From contig RGEP01000043.1 in assembly GCA_009918225.1 (NCBI GenBank), positions 1 to 10,560 on the forward strand: a stretch of 10,560 bases of DNA, written 5' to 3'. Made by a program: the position numbers and the translations under genes. The stretch is from Betaproteobacteria bacterium (GTDB lineage Bacteria > Pseudomonadota > Gammaproteobacteria > Burkholderiales > Burkholderiaceae_C). Below the pieces are notes generated by a model. It saw nothing but the letters and a program-made list of their open reading frames with translations, did no database searches and was not told the origin of the DNA. Positions 1 to 7,220 of the stretch are shown here, one piece after another; position 1 is the stretch's first letter, and every line of letters starts with the position of its first letter.

Positions 1-240
1 CAGGCCCAGTTCCTGGCGCACCCGCTGCAGCACATGCTCCGGAGCCCGGTCACCCGCCACGGCCAGCGCTGGGTCCACCGGAATGACCCGGCCAATGAAG
101 AAGGTGGCCGCCAGCAAACCCAAGTAGGTCAGGGCCAGTGTGAACAACAGGACCAGGATCTGCTGACAGGCAGCACCCAAAGCTTGCCACCAAGAACGGC
201 CCGCTGGGCGGGCCGCTGGAGCCTCAGCGCTTGCGGACAT
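1..240 (-). CDS. DppB/GsiC-type ABC transporter permease, N-terminal part (runs off left edge)
   Basis: Inner-membrane permease of a peptide/oligosaccharide-type ABC importer. Only its first 80 codons are inside the window. Reading from an ATG at 240-238, the frame is open to base 1. About 25 polar residues rich in Ala, Pro and Arg are followed by a first membrane segment (about residues 27-50) and then the stretch FFIGRVIPVDPALAVAGDRA, which is characteristic of the start of DppB/GsiC permeases (after TM1, leading into the periplasmic loop with an R-x-E-L-G-L-type end). The ATG lies inside the 3' end of the upstream binding-protein gene, with a 17-base overlap, so the two are very probably translationally coupled and belong to one transporter. 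The DppC partner and the ATPases should lie beyond the left edge. No clear Shine-Dalgarno sequence precedes the start, which fits coupling. The family call is firm; the substrate cannot be read from this fragment. Confidence 0.88.
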   Translation of the reverse strand, partial: MSASAEAPAARPAGRSWWQALGAACQQILVLLFTLALTYLGLLAATFFIGRVIPVDPALAVAGDRAPEHVLQRVRQELGL

Positions 241-1834
241 TGAACAGGTGCGTGGACTCGCTGGTCGGCCCGATCACGAGGCCGTCCACGTTGGCGCGCA
301 GACCCGCCACCTCCACCACTTGGTACAAGATCGCAAAGGGGCTGAGCTTGAGGAAATCTCCTTGCAGGTCTTGATAAAGCCGTGCACGCCGAGCGGCATC
401 GCGCTCCATGACGGCCGCCTCCACACGGCGATTGAAGTCAGGCACTTGCCAACTGTTGCGCCAGGCCAGCGACTTGGTGGCCGCCGTATCCGCGTTGTCG
501 GTGTTGCGGGCAAAGGCATCGGCGTTGGTATGGGGATCCCAATAGTCCATGCCCCAGGAACCGATATACAGGTCGTGTTGGCGCGCGCGGTAGCGCGTCA
601 AGGTCTGTTTGCCGTCCCCGGGCAAGATCTCCAGTGTGATGCCCACCTGGCGAAGGCTTTGCTGCAAGGCCTCGGTGATGGCCTGATAGGGCTGCACCGT
701 GCGCATGTCGATGCTGAGCTTGAATCCTTGTGACAAACCCGCCTGCGCCAGCAGGGCCCGCGCCTTGGCCACATCCAGCCGGTAGGGTCTTTGGGCCGAA
801 GCGCCCAGCACACCGGCGGGCAAGAAGGCTTGATGCACCTCGGCCGTGTTGCGCACCAAGGTTTGGCCGATGCCCTCGTAGTCGATCAACCACTTCAGGG
901 CCTCGCGCACCTCCGGCTTGGCCAGGTGGGGGTTCTTCTGGTTCATCGCCAGGTACATCAGCTCGCCGCGCCGGGCTGAAGCCAGCTTCAACTCCGCAAG
1001 GGCCTTGACCGCATCCAAGTCCTGCGGGCTGAGGTTGCGCGCCACGTCAATATCGCCCTTTTGCAGCAGCAGGCGTTGGGTCGTGGACTCCTTGACGTGG
1101 CGCACGATCACGCGCGTCAGGGGGGCCTTGACGCTGTGGTGTTGATCGTTGCGCTCCAAGGCCACCAGCTCATTGGGCCGCCACTGCAAAATCTTCAGCG
1201 GCCCCGAGCCCGCGTACTGGTTGCGCAGCCAGGCATGCCCAAGGTCGCCATTGACCTCCTTGCTCAACAGCAGCCGGCGGTCCACCACCGAGGCCACATT
1301 GGCGGTCAGGCAGTTGTAGACCAGGCTGGGCGCCAGGTCTCGGTCGGTTTCGATGTTCAGGCTCAAGGGGCCGGTCTGCACCACGCGCTGGCGCACGCTG
1401 TCCTTCTTCAACCCCAACTGCGTGAGGATGAAGGCCGGGGACTTGTCCAGCAGCACCGCGCGTTGAAGTGAGAACACCACATCCTCAGCGCCCAGTGCGT
1501 TGCCCGATGCAAATCGCAGGTTCGGCTTCAGGTCAAAGCGGTAGGTGCGGCCGTCCCCAGACACCGACCAGCTGCGGGCAAGGTCGCCCACCAATTGCGC
1601 CGGGTTGGACGGATCCACGCGCAACAAGCGGTCGTAGGCATTGCCCATGATCTCGGCGGTGGAGATCTCAAAGCTCTCGGCCGGATCCAAGGTGATCATG
1701 TCGTCCAGCGCTTGGGCCAGCACCAGCGTGTCCTTGGGCGTGGCCGCCCACGATTCGGACCATCCCCATGCCGCCCAGCCCAAACCGGTGCTCAGCAGTT
1801 GGCGGCGGCTCAAGCGGGTGCGAAAGGTGTTCAT
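224..1834 (-). CDS. DppA/OppA-family (SBP_bac_5) periplasmic substrate-binding protein
   Basis: Binding protein of 536 residues for a peptide/oligosaccharide-type ABC importer, the usual length for the family. The N-terminus has a twin-arginine-like signal (SRRQLL at residues 9-14, then a hydrophobic stretch and a probable cleavage near residue 31), so export by Tat is likely. The mature protein begins with the family pattern of a short beta strand followed by TLDPAESFE and YDRLL. Further family hallmarks are the DGRTYRFDLKPNLRFASG block, SGPLKILQWRPNE in the middle, and WGMDYWDPHTNADAFARN near the C-terminus. It lies 60 bases downstream of the sugar kinase gene and overlaps the permease gene by 17 bases, so it belongs to the receptor-kinase-transporter operon. 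Members of this family carry peptides, but some carry sugars: the chitooligosaccharide-binding protein of Vibrio is of this type and lies near a glucosamine kinase gene. The kinase neighbour here makes an amino-sugar ligand a reasonable inference; a peptide or glycopeptide remains possible. Confidence 0.9.
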   Translation of the reverse strand: MNTFRTRLSRRQLLSTGLGWAAWGWSESWAATPKDTLVLAQALDDMITLDPAESFEISTAEIMGNAYDRLLRVDPSNPAQLVGDLARSWSVSGDGRTYRFDLKPNLRFASGNALGAEDVVFSLQRAVLLDKSPAFILTQLGLKKDSVRQRVVQTGPLSLNIETDRDLAPSLVYNCLTANVASVVDRRLLLSKEVNGDLGHAWLRNQYAGSGPLKILQWRPNELVALERNDQHHSVKAPLTRVIVRHVKESTTQRLLLQKGDIDVARNLSPQDLDAVKALAELKLASARRGELMYLAMNQKNPHLAKPEVREALKWLIDYEGIGQTLVRNTAEVHQAFLPAGVLGASAQRPYRLDVAKARALLAQAGLSQGFKLSIDMRTVQPYQAITEALQQSLRQVGITLEILPGDGKQTLTRYRARQHDLYIGSWGMDYWDPHTNADAFARNTDNADTAATKSLAWRNSWQVPDFNRRVEAAVMERDAARRARLYQDLQGDFLKLSPFAILYQVVEVAGLRANVDGLVIGPTSESTHLFNVRKR

Positions 1835-1894
1835 CTTGGGGACTGGGTATGCAGGCGGCTGATGCGCCCCGTATGCCGAGCTTAGCGCGTGAAT

Positions 1895-2848
1895 TCAGCT
1901 TGGGAACTCGGAGACACCCACCGCGTGGCGGGCTGCCCCCCGGTGCGCAGCGAGCTTCAGCCGTTGCACGCGGGTGCCTTCGGGCAGGCCATGGACCATG
2001 GACGACTGCAGCAAGGGGTGCAACTCGAACGCCCCGCCGGCCAGCCAAACGGGGCGCGGGCCGTGGTGGCGGATGAGCAAGGCGGCCAAGCGCCCCAGCT
2101 CCAGCCCGGCGGACTGCAACAGGCCACGGGCCAATGGGTCTTGATCCGCCACAGCCGCCACGGCCAGCGCCAGGCGGCCCACGTCGCCCCGAGAGGCCAG
2201 GTGCATAAAGCGCCGCGTGTCTTCCCAGCTCGCTCCACCCACCGCCTGAAACAAGGCCTGGGCCAAAAGCGAGTCCTGGACGTAACCCGGGTCTTCATCC
2301 TCGGCGCGCCACACCGCCTTCAGGGCCTGGCAGCCGATCCAGTAGCCGCTGCCGTCGTCGCCTAGGGTCTCGCCGCGACCGCCGACCCGGTGCAGCTGGT
2401 CCTGCGCATCCAGGTAGGTGGCGATGCACCCGGTTCCGGCGTAGACCAAATAGCCGCTGCCCTTGGACAGGCTGACCCGGTGGGCCAGTTCCACATCGTT
2501 GTAGAGCTGCAGCGCACCTGGGCTCAAGCCCAGGCAACGCGCCAGGTGCACCTGCAAGGCCTCACCGCCTTGCCCATCAAAGCCGGTGACACCCGCCCAG
2601 GCCGCCACCAGGGCAGGCTGCCCACCTGAAGCGGTAGCACTCGAGCCGGCCACTGCAGCCGATGCGGTCTGCACCACCTGGCGAACCGACGCCAATGCCT
2701 GGTGGATGTGGTCGCGACCGGCTTTGGTGTGAACCTGCTGGCCGTTGAAGCTGCCGGCCAAACCCTCCTGCACCACCTGCCCCTGGGCATCGGCCAGTGC
2801 CCAGCGGCACTGGGTGCCGCCGACATCCAGCCCCAAGCCCAGGCGCAT
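1895..2848 (-). CDS. BadF/BadG/BcrA/BcrD-type amino-sugar kinase (glucosamine/N-acetylglucosamine kinase-like)
   Basis: Cytoplasmic ATP-dependent sugar kinase of the actin/hexokinase fold, 317 residues from the chosen ATG. Visible motifs, in order: LGLDVGGTQCRWALAD at the N-terminus (phosphate-1 loop), YNDVELAH with the Asp expected to act as catalytic base, VYAGTGC (phosphate-2 loop), GGRGETLGDDGSGYWIG, typical of the COG2971 kinases, and VWLAGGAF (adenosine-binding region) near the C-terminus. Characterised members phosphorylate glucosamine (GspK of Vibrio) or N-acetylglucosamine. A GTG at 2866 would add six residues and sits only three bases after the receptor stop codon. The ATG at 2848 was preferred because it gives the usual family N-terminus; neither start has a well-spaced ribosome binding site, so reinitiation after the receptor is likely. 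Being between a TonB receptor and a binding protein suggests it phosphorylates the imported sugar. The exact substrate (GlcN, GlcNAc, ManNAc or a MurNAc derivative) is not shown by the sequence. Confidence 0.87.
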   Translation of the reverse strand: MRLGLGLDVGGTQCRWALADAQGQVVQEGLAGSFNGQQVHTKAGRDHIHQALASVRQVVQTASAAVAGSSATASGGQPALVAAWAGVTGFDGQGGEALQVHLARCLGLSPGALQLYNDVELAHRVSLSKGSGYLVYAGTGCIATYLDAQDQLHRVGGRGETLGDDGSGYWIGCQALKAVWRAEDEDPGYVQDSLLAQALFQAVGGASWEDTRRFMHLASRGDVGRLALAVAAVADQDPLARGLLQSAGLELGRLAALLIRHHGPRPVWLAGGAFELHPLLQSSMVHGLPEGTRVQRLKLAAHRGAARHAVGVSEFPS

Positions 2849-2869
2849 GTGTTGCAGTGGGTGCACCCC

Positions 2870-5713
2870 TTACATCTTGGCGCGCAGGGCCAGGAAGTAC
2901 TGGCGACCGTTCTGGTGCCAGTAGCCCGGTGCGTTCACATTGAGGTAGTAGGTGTGGCGGATCGGGTCGTTGAGGTTGTTGCCGTCGAAGTGCAGGCTGA
3001 CGTCCTTGGTCAGGCGGTAACCCAAGCTCATAGACAAACTGCCCGCGCCGGCATAGCGGTGCTGGCCGTTGTACTGCGTGATCACGCCCGCAGCGTTGAC
3101 CAAGGGCTTGAGGGTGCCGTCACCCACAAAGCCGATGGCGTAGTCCGAGCGGTAGTTCCAGGCCAGGCTGGCGGTGAGCTTGCTGTCTTCGTAGAAGCCG
3201 CGCATGTTGTAGGTGCGGGTGGACGTGCCCAGCAGCGGCGCTCCATCGGCGTCCTTGGAATCAACATAGGTGCCGTTCACACCCAAGCCGAAGCCTCCGC
3301 CCAAGGGCAGTTCCATGGCCGCTTCCGCCCCCTTGAGCTTGGCCGACACGCCAATGCGCGACGTCACCAAATAGGTCGTCACCTTGTTCTGCGACAAGTT
3401 GAAGTAGTCGATCGACGAGGTGCCGGTCTTGACGTAGTTCTCCAGGTTTTGCGCAAACACGCCGGCAGACACATAGGCGCGCGGGGCGAAGTAGCGGGCC
3501 CAAGACAGGTCCACGTTGTTGGACAGGATGGGCTTGAGGTTGGGGTTTCCGCTGGAGCCGGTGAGCAAAGTGTCGTTCAAGCTCACAGCGCCGGCCAACT
3601 CGTTGTAGTTGGCGCGGCCCAAGCTGCGGGAGATGCCCACGCGGATGTCGTTCTGGCGGTCCAACTGCCACTTCATGTTGAAGCTGGGCAGCACCGCGTT
3701 GTTTTCGGTGGTGACCAGGCGGGGCAGGTAGGTGGCAATGCGCGAGCCCACGATGGCGCCGGGCACCGAGCAGGGTTGCAGCACCACGCACTGGCCTGTT
3801 CCGGTGCCACTGGGCAGCGCCTGGTAGGACAAGGAGTCCAGATCGGTCTTGACCAGGCGCACACCAAAGTTGCCGGTCTTGGTGGAGTCGAGTTCAAACT
3901 CGCCCATGGCATAGGTTGCGGTGTTCTGCTCCTTGATCTTGTAGCCGCTGGTCAGCACATCGTTGAGGCCTGGCGTCCAGTTGATGTACTTGTCGGTGAA
4001 GGCCTTCATCTGGGCCATGTCGAAGCGGAAGATGTCGCGCGGGAAGTTGCCGCTGGCCCCGTTGAACCAATTGGAGGGATAGGCCGTGGCGGGTATCGGC
4101 AGCGCGGTTGTGGGCACCACCGTGGCCTTGACGATGGAGCCACCGGAGATCACGGTGAAGGGGAAGTCAGGCGACGTGGCGGGGATCGGCCCAGCGGCGT
4201 TGTCCTGCGCATTCCAGCGCGGGTTCACCACCGCATAGCTGCGGTCGTGGGTGGAGCGGCGCACACCAAACTTGATGTTGCTGAGGAACCCCGTGGCGAG
4301 CTTGTAGTCGCCATCCAAGTGGAAATAAGACTCCTTGTCCAGCGCCTTGACTGCCGCCCCTTGGTTGCTCAGCAAGGAGAAGTTGGCCACGTTGCGCAGG
4401 TCGATGGGCTGGCCATTGGCGCCGTTGATGGTGTATTGCGCGGGGGCATCAGGCGTCTGGCTGAACTTGACCGTGGACGGGTTGATCAGGCCGTACACCA
4501 AGCTGGGCTGCGAGGCCGTGGTGCCGCTGCCCTCGGTGTAACCGGCGCGTCCGCGCAGGCTGAAGGCCGAGGTGACGTTGAGCTTGGCGTCAAAGTCGTA
4601 GAAGGAACTGGTGGACTGTGCGCCTTGGCGATTGAAGTGGTCGAACTGTAAGCCCACCACATTGGACGTGGATCCTGTGGGCCGTGTGATGGTGGCCCCG
4701 GTGACCACATCACCCGTGATGACGGCGTCTTTGATGAGGTAGCCGGCGTTGTTCACCAAGCCATAGGGCAAGGCATAGGCCGAGCTGTTGTAGTTGTCGG
4801 CATTCAGTTGGGCCTTGAACAAGGAGGCATTGATCTCCAGGTCTTTGCTGGGCTTGAACTGCCAGCCCAAATAGCCGCCCGAGCGCTGCCGCACCCCTTC
4901 GAACATGGCCGAGTTCAGGCTGCCGGTCATGCGCTTGCCCGCGAGGTCAGGGTTACCTGAAGCCGCGGCCTGCGCGGCCGTGATCACGTTGTAGCCAAAG
5001 ATCTCCTGGCCATCGCGCCGCAGATGCCGGTCTTCCTTGAAGACCTGCACCAGAAAGCCCATGGTGTTGTCGCCGTTCTTCCAGTTGAGCAAGCCACTGA
5101 CCTGTGGGTCGGTCTTGTTGGCCAGCGCGGCATGCACCGCCCCCACCGACACCTCACCGCTGAGCGCTTGCCGGAAGCTCAAGGGCTTGCGCATGATGAT
5201 GTCCACGCTGCCCGAGATGCCGCCTTCGGTGATGTCGGCACGGCTGCTCTTGTAGACAATCGTCTGGCCAATGATTTGAGAGGGCATGAGGCCAAAGCCC
5301 ACGCTGCGCCCGCTACCGGCCTGGTCACCCACGTGCCAGTCGCCCGAGCTCAACGCGTGTCCGTTGACGGTCACCAGGTTCAGGTTGGGGCTGGTGCCGC
5401 GTATGGCCACCCGCTCGGCCTCGTCCATGGCCAGCGCGCCGCCGTACTGCACATTCACACCCGGCAGACGCGACAAAGCATCCGCGATGTTCTTGTCGGG
5501 CATCTTGCCGATGTCTTCGGCCGTGATGACATCCACATTGGTGTCGGCGGCCCGCTTGGTGACCAGGGACTGCTCGATGGAGGCCCGAATACCCGAGACT
5601 TCAACCCGCTGAGGGGTGCCTTGGGGTGCCGCCTGCTGGGCTTGCGCACCGGCAGCCAGGCTGAACATCAGGGTGGACACCGCAACCGCAATGGGCTCTT
5701 GACGGAATTTCAT
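2870..5713 (-). CDS. TonB-dependent outer-membrane receptor (oligosaccharide type)
   Basis: Outer-membrane active transporter of 947 residues powered by TonB-ExbBD. A Sec signal peptide (about residues 1-26, ending AQA before QQ) is followed by a TonB-box-like stretch (QRVEVSGIRAS, about 35-45). The plug contains VITAEDIGKMPDKNIADALSR (about 62-82, 20 residues of the family signature) and further plug motifs such as RVAIRGTSPNLNLVTVNG and EGGISGSVDIIMRKPL. The rest is beta-barrel, rich in aromatic and glycine residues. This signature is that of the TonB-Xanthomonas/Caulobacter subfamily (TIGR01782), many of whose members import glycans. Two Cys, near residues 642 and 648, could form a disulfide in a surface loop. 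The ATG at 5713 was chosen because AGGAGA lies 7 bases upstream and it gives a clean signal peptide; a GTG at 5731 would add six residues ahead of the signal. The kinase gene follows within a few bases. A glycan ligand is inferred from the context. Confidence 0.93.
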   Translation of the reverse strand: MKFRQEPIAVAVSTLMFSLAAGAQAQQAAPQGTPQRVEVSGIRASIEQSLVTKRAADTNVDVITAEDIGKMPDKNIADALSRLPGVNVQYGGALAMDEAERVAIRGTSPNLNLVTVNGHALSSGDWHVGDQAGSGRSVGFGLMPSQIIGQTIVYKSSRADITEGGISGSVDIIMRKPLSFRQALSGEVSVGAVHAALANKTDPQVSGLLNWKNGDNTMGFLVQVFKEDRHLRRDGQEIFGYNVITAAQAAASGNPDLAGKRMTGSLNSAMFEGVRQRSGGYLGWQFKPSKDLEINASLFKAQLNADNYNSSAYALPYGLVNNAGYLIKDAVITGDVVTGATITRPTGSTSNVVGLQFDHFNRQGAQSTSSFYDFDAKLNVTSAFSLRGRAGYTEGSGTTASQPSLVYGLINPSTVKFSQTPDAPAQYTINGANGQPIDLRNVANFSLLSNQGAAVKALDKESYFHLDGDYKLATGFLSNIKFGVRRSTHDRSYAVVNPRWNAQDNAAGPIPATSPDFPFTVISGGSIVKATVVPTTALPIPATAYPSNWFNGASGNFPRDIFRFDMAQMKAFTDKYINWTPGLNDVLTSGYKIKEQNTATYAMGEFELDSTKTGNFGVRLVKTDLDSLSYQALPSGTGTGQCVVLQPCSVPGAIVGSRIATYLPRLVTTENNAVLPSFNMKWQLDRQNDIRVGISRSLGRANYNELAGAVSLNDTLLTGSSGNPNLKPILSNNVDLSWARYFAPRAYVSAGVFAQNLENYVKTGTSSIDYFNLSQNKVTTYLVTSRIGVSAKLKGAEAAMELPLGGGFGLGVNGTYVDSKDADGAPLLGTSTRTYNMRGFYEDSKLTASLAWNYRSDYAIGFVGDGTLKPLVNAAGVITQYNGQHRYAGAGSLSMSLGYRLTKDVSLHFDGNNLNDPIRHTYYLNVNAPGYWHQNGRQYFLALRAKM

Positions 5714-5720
5714 CAGACTG

Positions 5721-5726
5721 TCTCCT
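5721..5726 (-). promoter_or_regulatory. Ribosome binding site deciding the receptor start
   Basis: AGGAGA on the minus strand ends 7 bases before the ATG at 5713. It lies too far downstream to serve the GTG at 5731, so it sets the receptor start at 5713. Confidence 0.8.
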
Positions 5727-5745
5727 ATCACTAGACCTATGGCCC

Positions 5746-5774
5746 AGTATAGGGAGGGCTATTGGATCCATCTA
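5746..5774 (-). promoter_or_regulatory. Predicted promoter of the receptor-kinase-transporter operon
   Basis: On the minus strand a TATACT hexamer (5746-5751) matches the sigma-70 -10 consensus in five of six positions and is well placed, about 33 bases before the receptor ATG. The corresponding -35 region (about 5769-5774, TAGATG) is a poor match and is flanked by the two operator-like elements at 5762-5770 and 5775-5789, as expected for a regulated promoter. The -10 hexamer also sits in the loop region of a small inverted repeat (CCTAT at 5736-5740, ATAGG at 5749-5753). This is a prediction by eye only. Confidence 0.5.
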
Positions 5775-5789
5775 CTGGACCAATTGATC
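5762..5789. promoter_or_regulatory. Predicted GntR-family operator upstream of the receptor gene
   Basis: Contains CTGGACCAATTGATC (5775-5789), which matches the element in the GntR/sugar-transporter promoter (7186-7200) at 13 of 15 positions; eleven consecutive bases, TGGACCAATTG, are identical. A second, weaker inverted element TTGGATCCA (5762-5770) lies next to it, on the -35 region. The palindromic form and the recurrence in the only two control regions of the locus point to the local GntR protein as the binder. Binding itself is inferred. Confidence 0.6.
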
Positions 5790-5855
5790 GTTTTCCCTAG
5801 CCCTTAGACGGTCGATATTGGGCCGAGGCCAAGCCCTGCGCAAAGCCGGCGGTCA

Positions 5856-6392
5856 TCAGCTCCAGCCGGGTAGGTCCGGCTCCGAAGGGACGGGCCCTTC
5901 GGTGTAGCCCGACAAGGTGGTGCCGATGATGTCAAAGCCCAGCTCCCAAGCGGCCCAGGCATCGGCCCAGCATGAGGCATCGGCCATGGCCAAACAGCCC
6001 TGCTCATGGATGGCGTGCAAGAGTTCGTCCAGGGCACAGGGCCTCGGGCGGCGGGTGGCGTCCACGGCGATCACATCGGCACCGGCCTGCGCCAGCGCCA
6101 GCACGTCTTGGCGAAGCGGCGTGATGCGCACAGGCGAATCGGCCAGGTCGCGTTTGACGATGCCCACGATGGGCACTTGCACAGAAGGCCGGACGCAGGC
6201 CAAGCGGCGCGCGCCTTCCAAGCGCAAGGCCCGTGCCCCCCCAGCCACCGCCGCCTGCGCCAAGCGCGAGACGGTTTCATCGTGGTCCAAGGGGCCGCCC
6301 TCCACGGGCTGGCACGACACCACCAAACCGCCACGCAGCGCTCCATCGAGCAGCGGCAGGTTCCAGCGCGTGGCTTGGAGCAGCGCAGCCAT
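5856..6392 (-). CDS. nanE: C-terminally truncated N-acetylmannosamine-6-phosphate 2-epimerase (NanE-like), possibly a decaying gene
   Basis: NanE interconverts ManNAc-6-phosphate and GlcNAc-6-phosphate in the cytoplasm, feeding sialic acid and ManNAc breakdown into the amino-sugar pathway. The 178 residues show clear family motifs: GGLVVSCQPVEGGPLD (21-36), VPIVGIVKRDLADSPVRIT (73-91, with the catalytic-type Lys80), AGADVIAVDATRRPRP (103-118) and FDIIGTTLSGYT (153-164). Typical NanE proteins have about 220-230 residues. Here the reading stops at two tandem TGA codons just after SEPDL, so the last quarter of the barrel is missing, including the AEGR segment that supplies the Glu partner of the catalytic Lys and the VTVGSAI phosphate-binding segment. 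A different frame continues for about 24 codons with a faintly NanE-like sequence and ends at 5797. Its ATG overlaps the GntR stop (TGATG), so it is co-translated with the repressor. Family identity is firm; activity is doubtful. Confidence 0.82.
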   Translation of the reverse strand: MAALLQATRWNLPLLDGALRGGLVVSCQPVEGGPLDHDETVSRLAQAAVAGGARALRLEGARRLACVRPSVQVPIVGIVKRDLADSPVRITPLRQDVLALAQAGADVIAVDATRRPRPCALDELLHAIHEQGCLAMADASCWADAWAAWELGFDIIGTTLSGYTEGPVPSEPDLPGWS

Positions 6393-7123
6393 CAGGCCAA
6401 AGGCTCCGTATCACCAGGGGGCCGGCCCACGTTCACCTCAAAGCGGTAGCGGTCTGCCCGGTACAAGGTCTTGCCGTATTCGAAGGCATGGCCATCGGTG
6501 GAAAACACCTGGCGCTCCACCATCAAGGCGGGGCTGAAAGCGGCCACATCCAAGAGCTGCGCTTCGTCTTCAGAAAGAACCGTGGCCTGGATTTCCTGCG
6601 CTGCGTTGCGGGGCACCACACCATAGTCCCGGCGCAGCACTTCGTACAGCGACTCCACGGCCAGGCAATCCACATCGAAGCCCGGCAAGGTCTCCAAGCA
6701 CAAATAGGTTTCTTCCAGCGCCATGGGCTCGCCGCTGGCCAGGCGCAGCCGCCGCACCTCCAGCACCCGGCTGCCCGGCACCAGCTTCAGCCCCCTGGCC
6801 ACACGGGCGTCGGCTCGCGTGGCGCGCGAAGACAGGATCTCACTGGAAGGCACCAACCCGCGCGCCACCATGTCTTCCGAAAATGATCGCAGCAGCAAGG
6901 GCTTGAGCCAGCTCTGCCCCGAGACGAAGGTGCCCGCGCCTTGACGGCGCTCCAACACGCCGTCGTGCTGCAGGTCTCGCAGTGCGCGGCGCAGGGTTTC
7001 GCGCGCCACGCCCATGCGCGAGGCCAGTTCCCGCTCCGGCGGCAGCCGCATGCCTTCGCCGGCCTGTTGCAGGATCGCTTTCAAGCCCCGCTTGAGTTCT
7101 TCGCGCCGTTGCGCCCGGTCCAT
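6392..7123 (-). CDS. GntR/HutC-family transcriptional repressor with UTRA ligand domain
   Basis: Cytoplasmic DNA-binding regulator of 243 residues, normal for the HutC subfamily. The N-terminal winged helix (about 1-68) has the classic sequence LPPERELASRMGVARETLRR, with the wing at GVLERRQGAGTFV. The rest is a UTRA domain (about 85-235) with VLEVRRLRLASGEPMALEET, ESLYEVLRRDYGV and EYGKTLYRADRYRF, like NagR/DasR/PhnF/MngR-type proteins, many of which bind phosphorylated sugars. The ATG at 7123 is chosen because it puts the helix-turn-helix at the usual distance; an upstream in-frame start at 7216 would place 31 unlikely residues across the operator. Its stop overlaps the NanE start by one base. 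It is divergent from the sugar-transporter operon, and the operator at 7186-7200 lies between its own predicted -35 and -10, so it is probably autoregulated. The effector is inferred to be a sugar phosphate such as GlcNAc-6-P or mannose-6-P. Confidence 0.92.
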   Translation of the reverse strand: MDRAQRREELKRGLKAILQQAGEGMRLPPERELASRMGVARETLRRALRDLQHDGVLERRQGAGTFVSGQSWLKPLLLRSFSEDMVARGLVPSSEILSSRATRADARVARGLKLVPGSRVLEVRRLRLASGEPMALEETYLCLETLPGFDVDCLAVESLYEVLRRDYGVVPRNAAQEIQATVLSEDEAQLLDVAAFSPALMVERQVFSTDGHAFEYGKTLYRADRYRFEVNVGRPPGDTEPLA

Positions 7124-7172
7124 GTCGCTTGACTCTTCGGCGGCCCGGCCGCCGGTGGATGCTGATGGGTTC

Positions 7173-7202
7173 AGTGTAGAACAAATTGGACCAATTGGTC
7201 TA
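7173..7202 (-). promoter_or_regulatory. Predicted promoter of the GntR gene
   Basis: On the minus strand, TAGACC (7197-7202, four of six against the -35 consensus) and TACACT (7173-7178, -10) are separated by 18 bases. The operator palindrome fills most of the spacer and overlaps the -35 hexamer, so occupancy should block RNA polymerase. Prediction by eye. Confidence 0.45.
7186..7200. promoter_or_regulatory. Predicted GntR operator in the divergent promoter region
   Basis: TTGGACCAATTGGTC contains a perfect 12-base palindrome, GACCAATTGGTC (7189-7200), and the overlapping odd-centred repeat TTGGACCAA (7186-7194). It sits 63 bases from the GntR start and 51 from the sugar-binding-protein start, and is repeated with two changes before the receptor gene (5775-5789). 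It is made of the GG/CC half-sites familiar from HutC-type operators such as the DasR/NagR site TGGTCTAGACCA, but in a different arrangement. Confidence 0.65.
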
Positions 7203-7220
7203 TTTTTAAGCCTCACAAGG

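Noticed and set aside
34..243. 69-codon plus-strand frame at the left edge
   Set aside because: It is opposite the DppB-type permease fragment, whose sequence is clearly recognisable on the minus strand.
4066..4075. ACCAATTGG sequence inside the receptor gene resembling the operator core
   Set aside because: It encodes Asn-Trp-Phe-Asn in the receptor, lacks the outer bases shared by the two intergenic sites, and is far from any promoter. Chance is the simpler explanation.
2702..4651. 649-codon open frame on the plus strand opposite the receptor and kinase genes
   Set aside because: It is the antisense of two well-supported genes in GC-rich DNA, is rich in low-complexity His/Val/Gly/Ala runs and shows no recognisable domain. 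It is a shadow frame.
5024..5734. 236-codon plus-strand frame opposite the receptor N-terminus
   Set aside because: It mirrors the receptor plug codons, crosses its promoter and signal sequence, and has no domain signature.
5797..5855. Possible rho-independent terminator after the NanE-like gene
   Set aside because: The GGCC-rich stretch near 5820-5835 can only form a short stem and no T-run follows on the minus strand, so read-through into the receptor operon cannot be excluded and no terminator is called.
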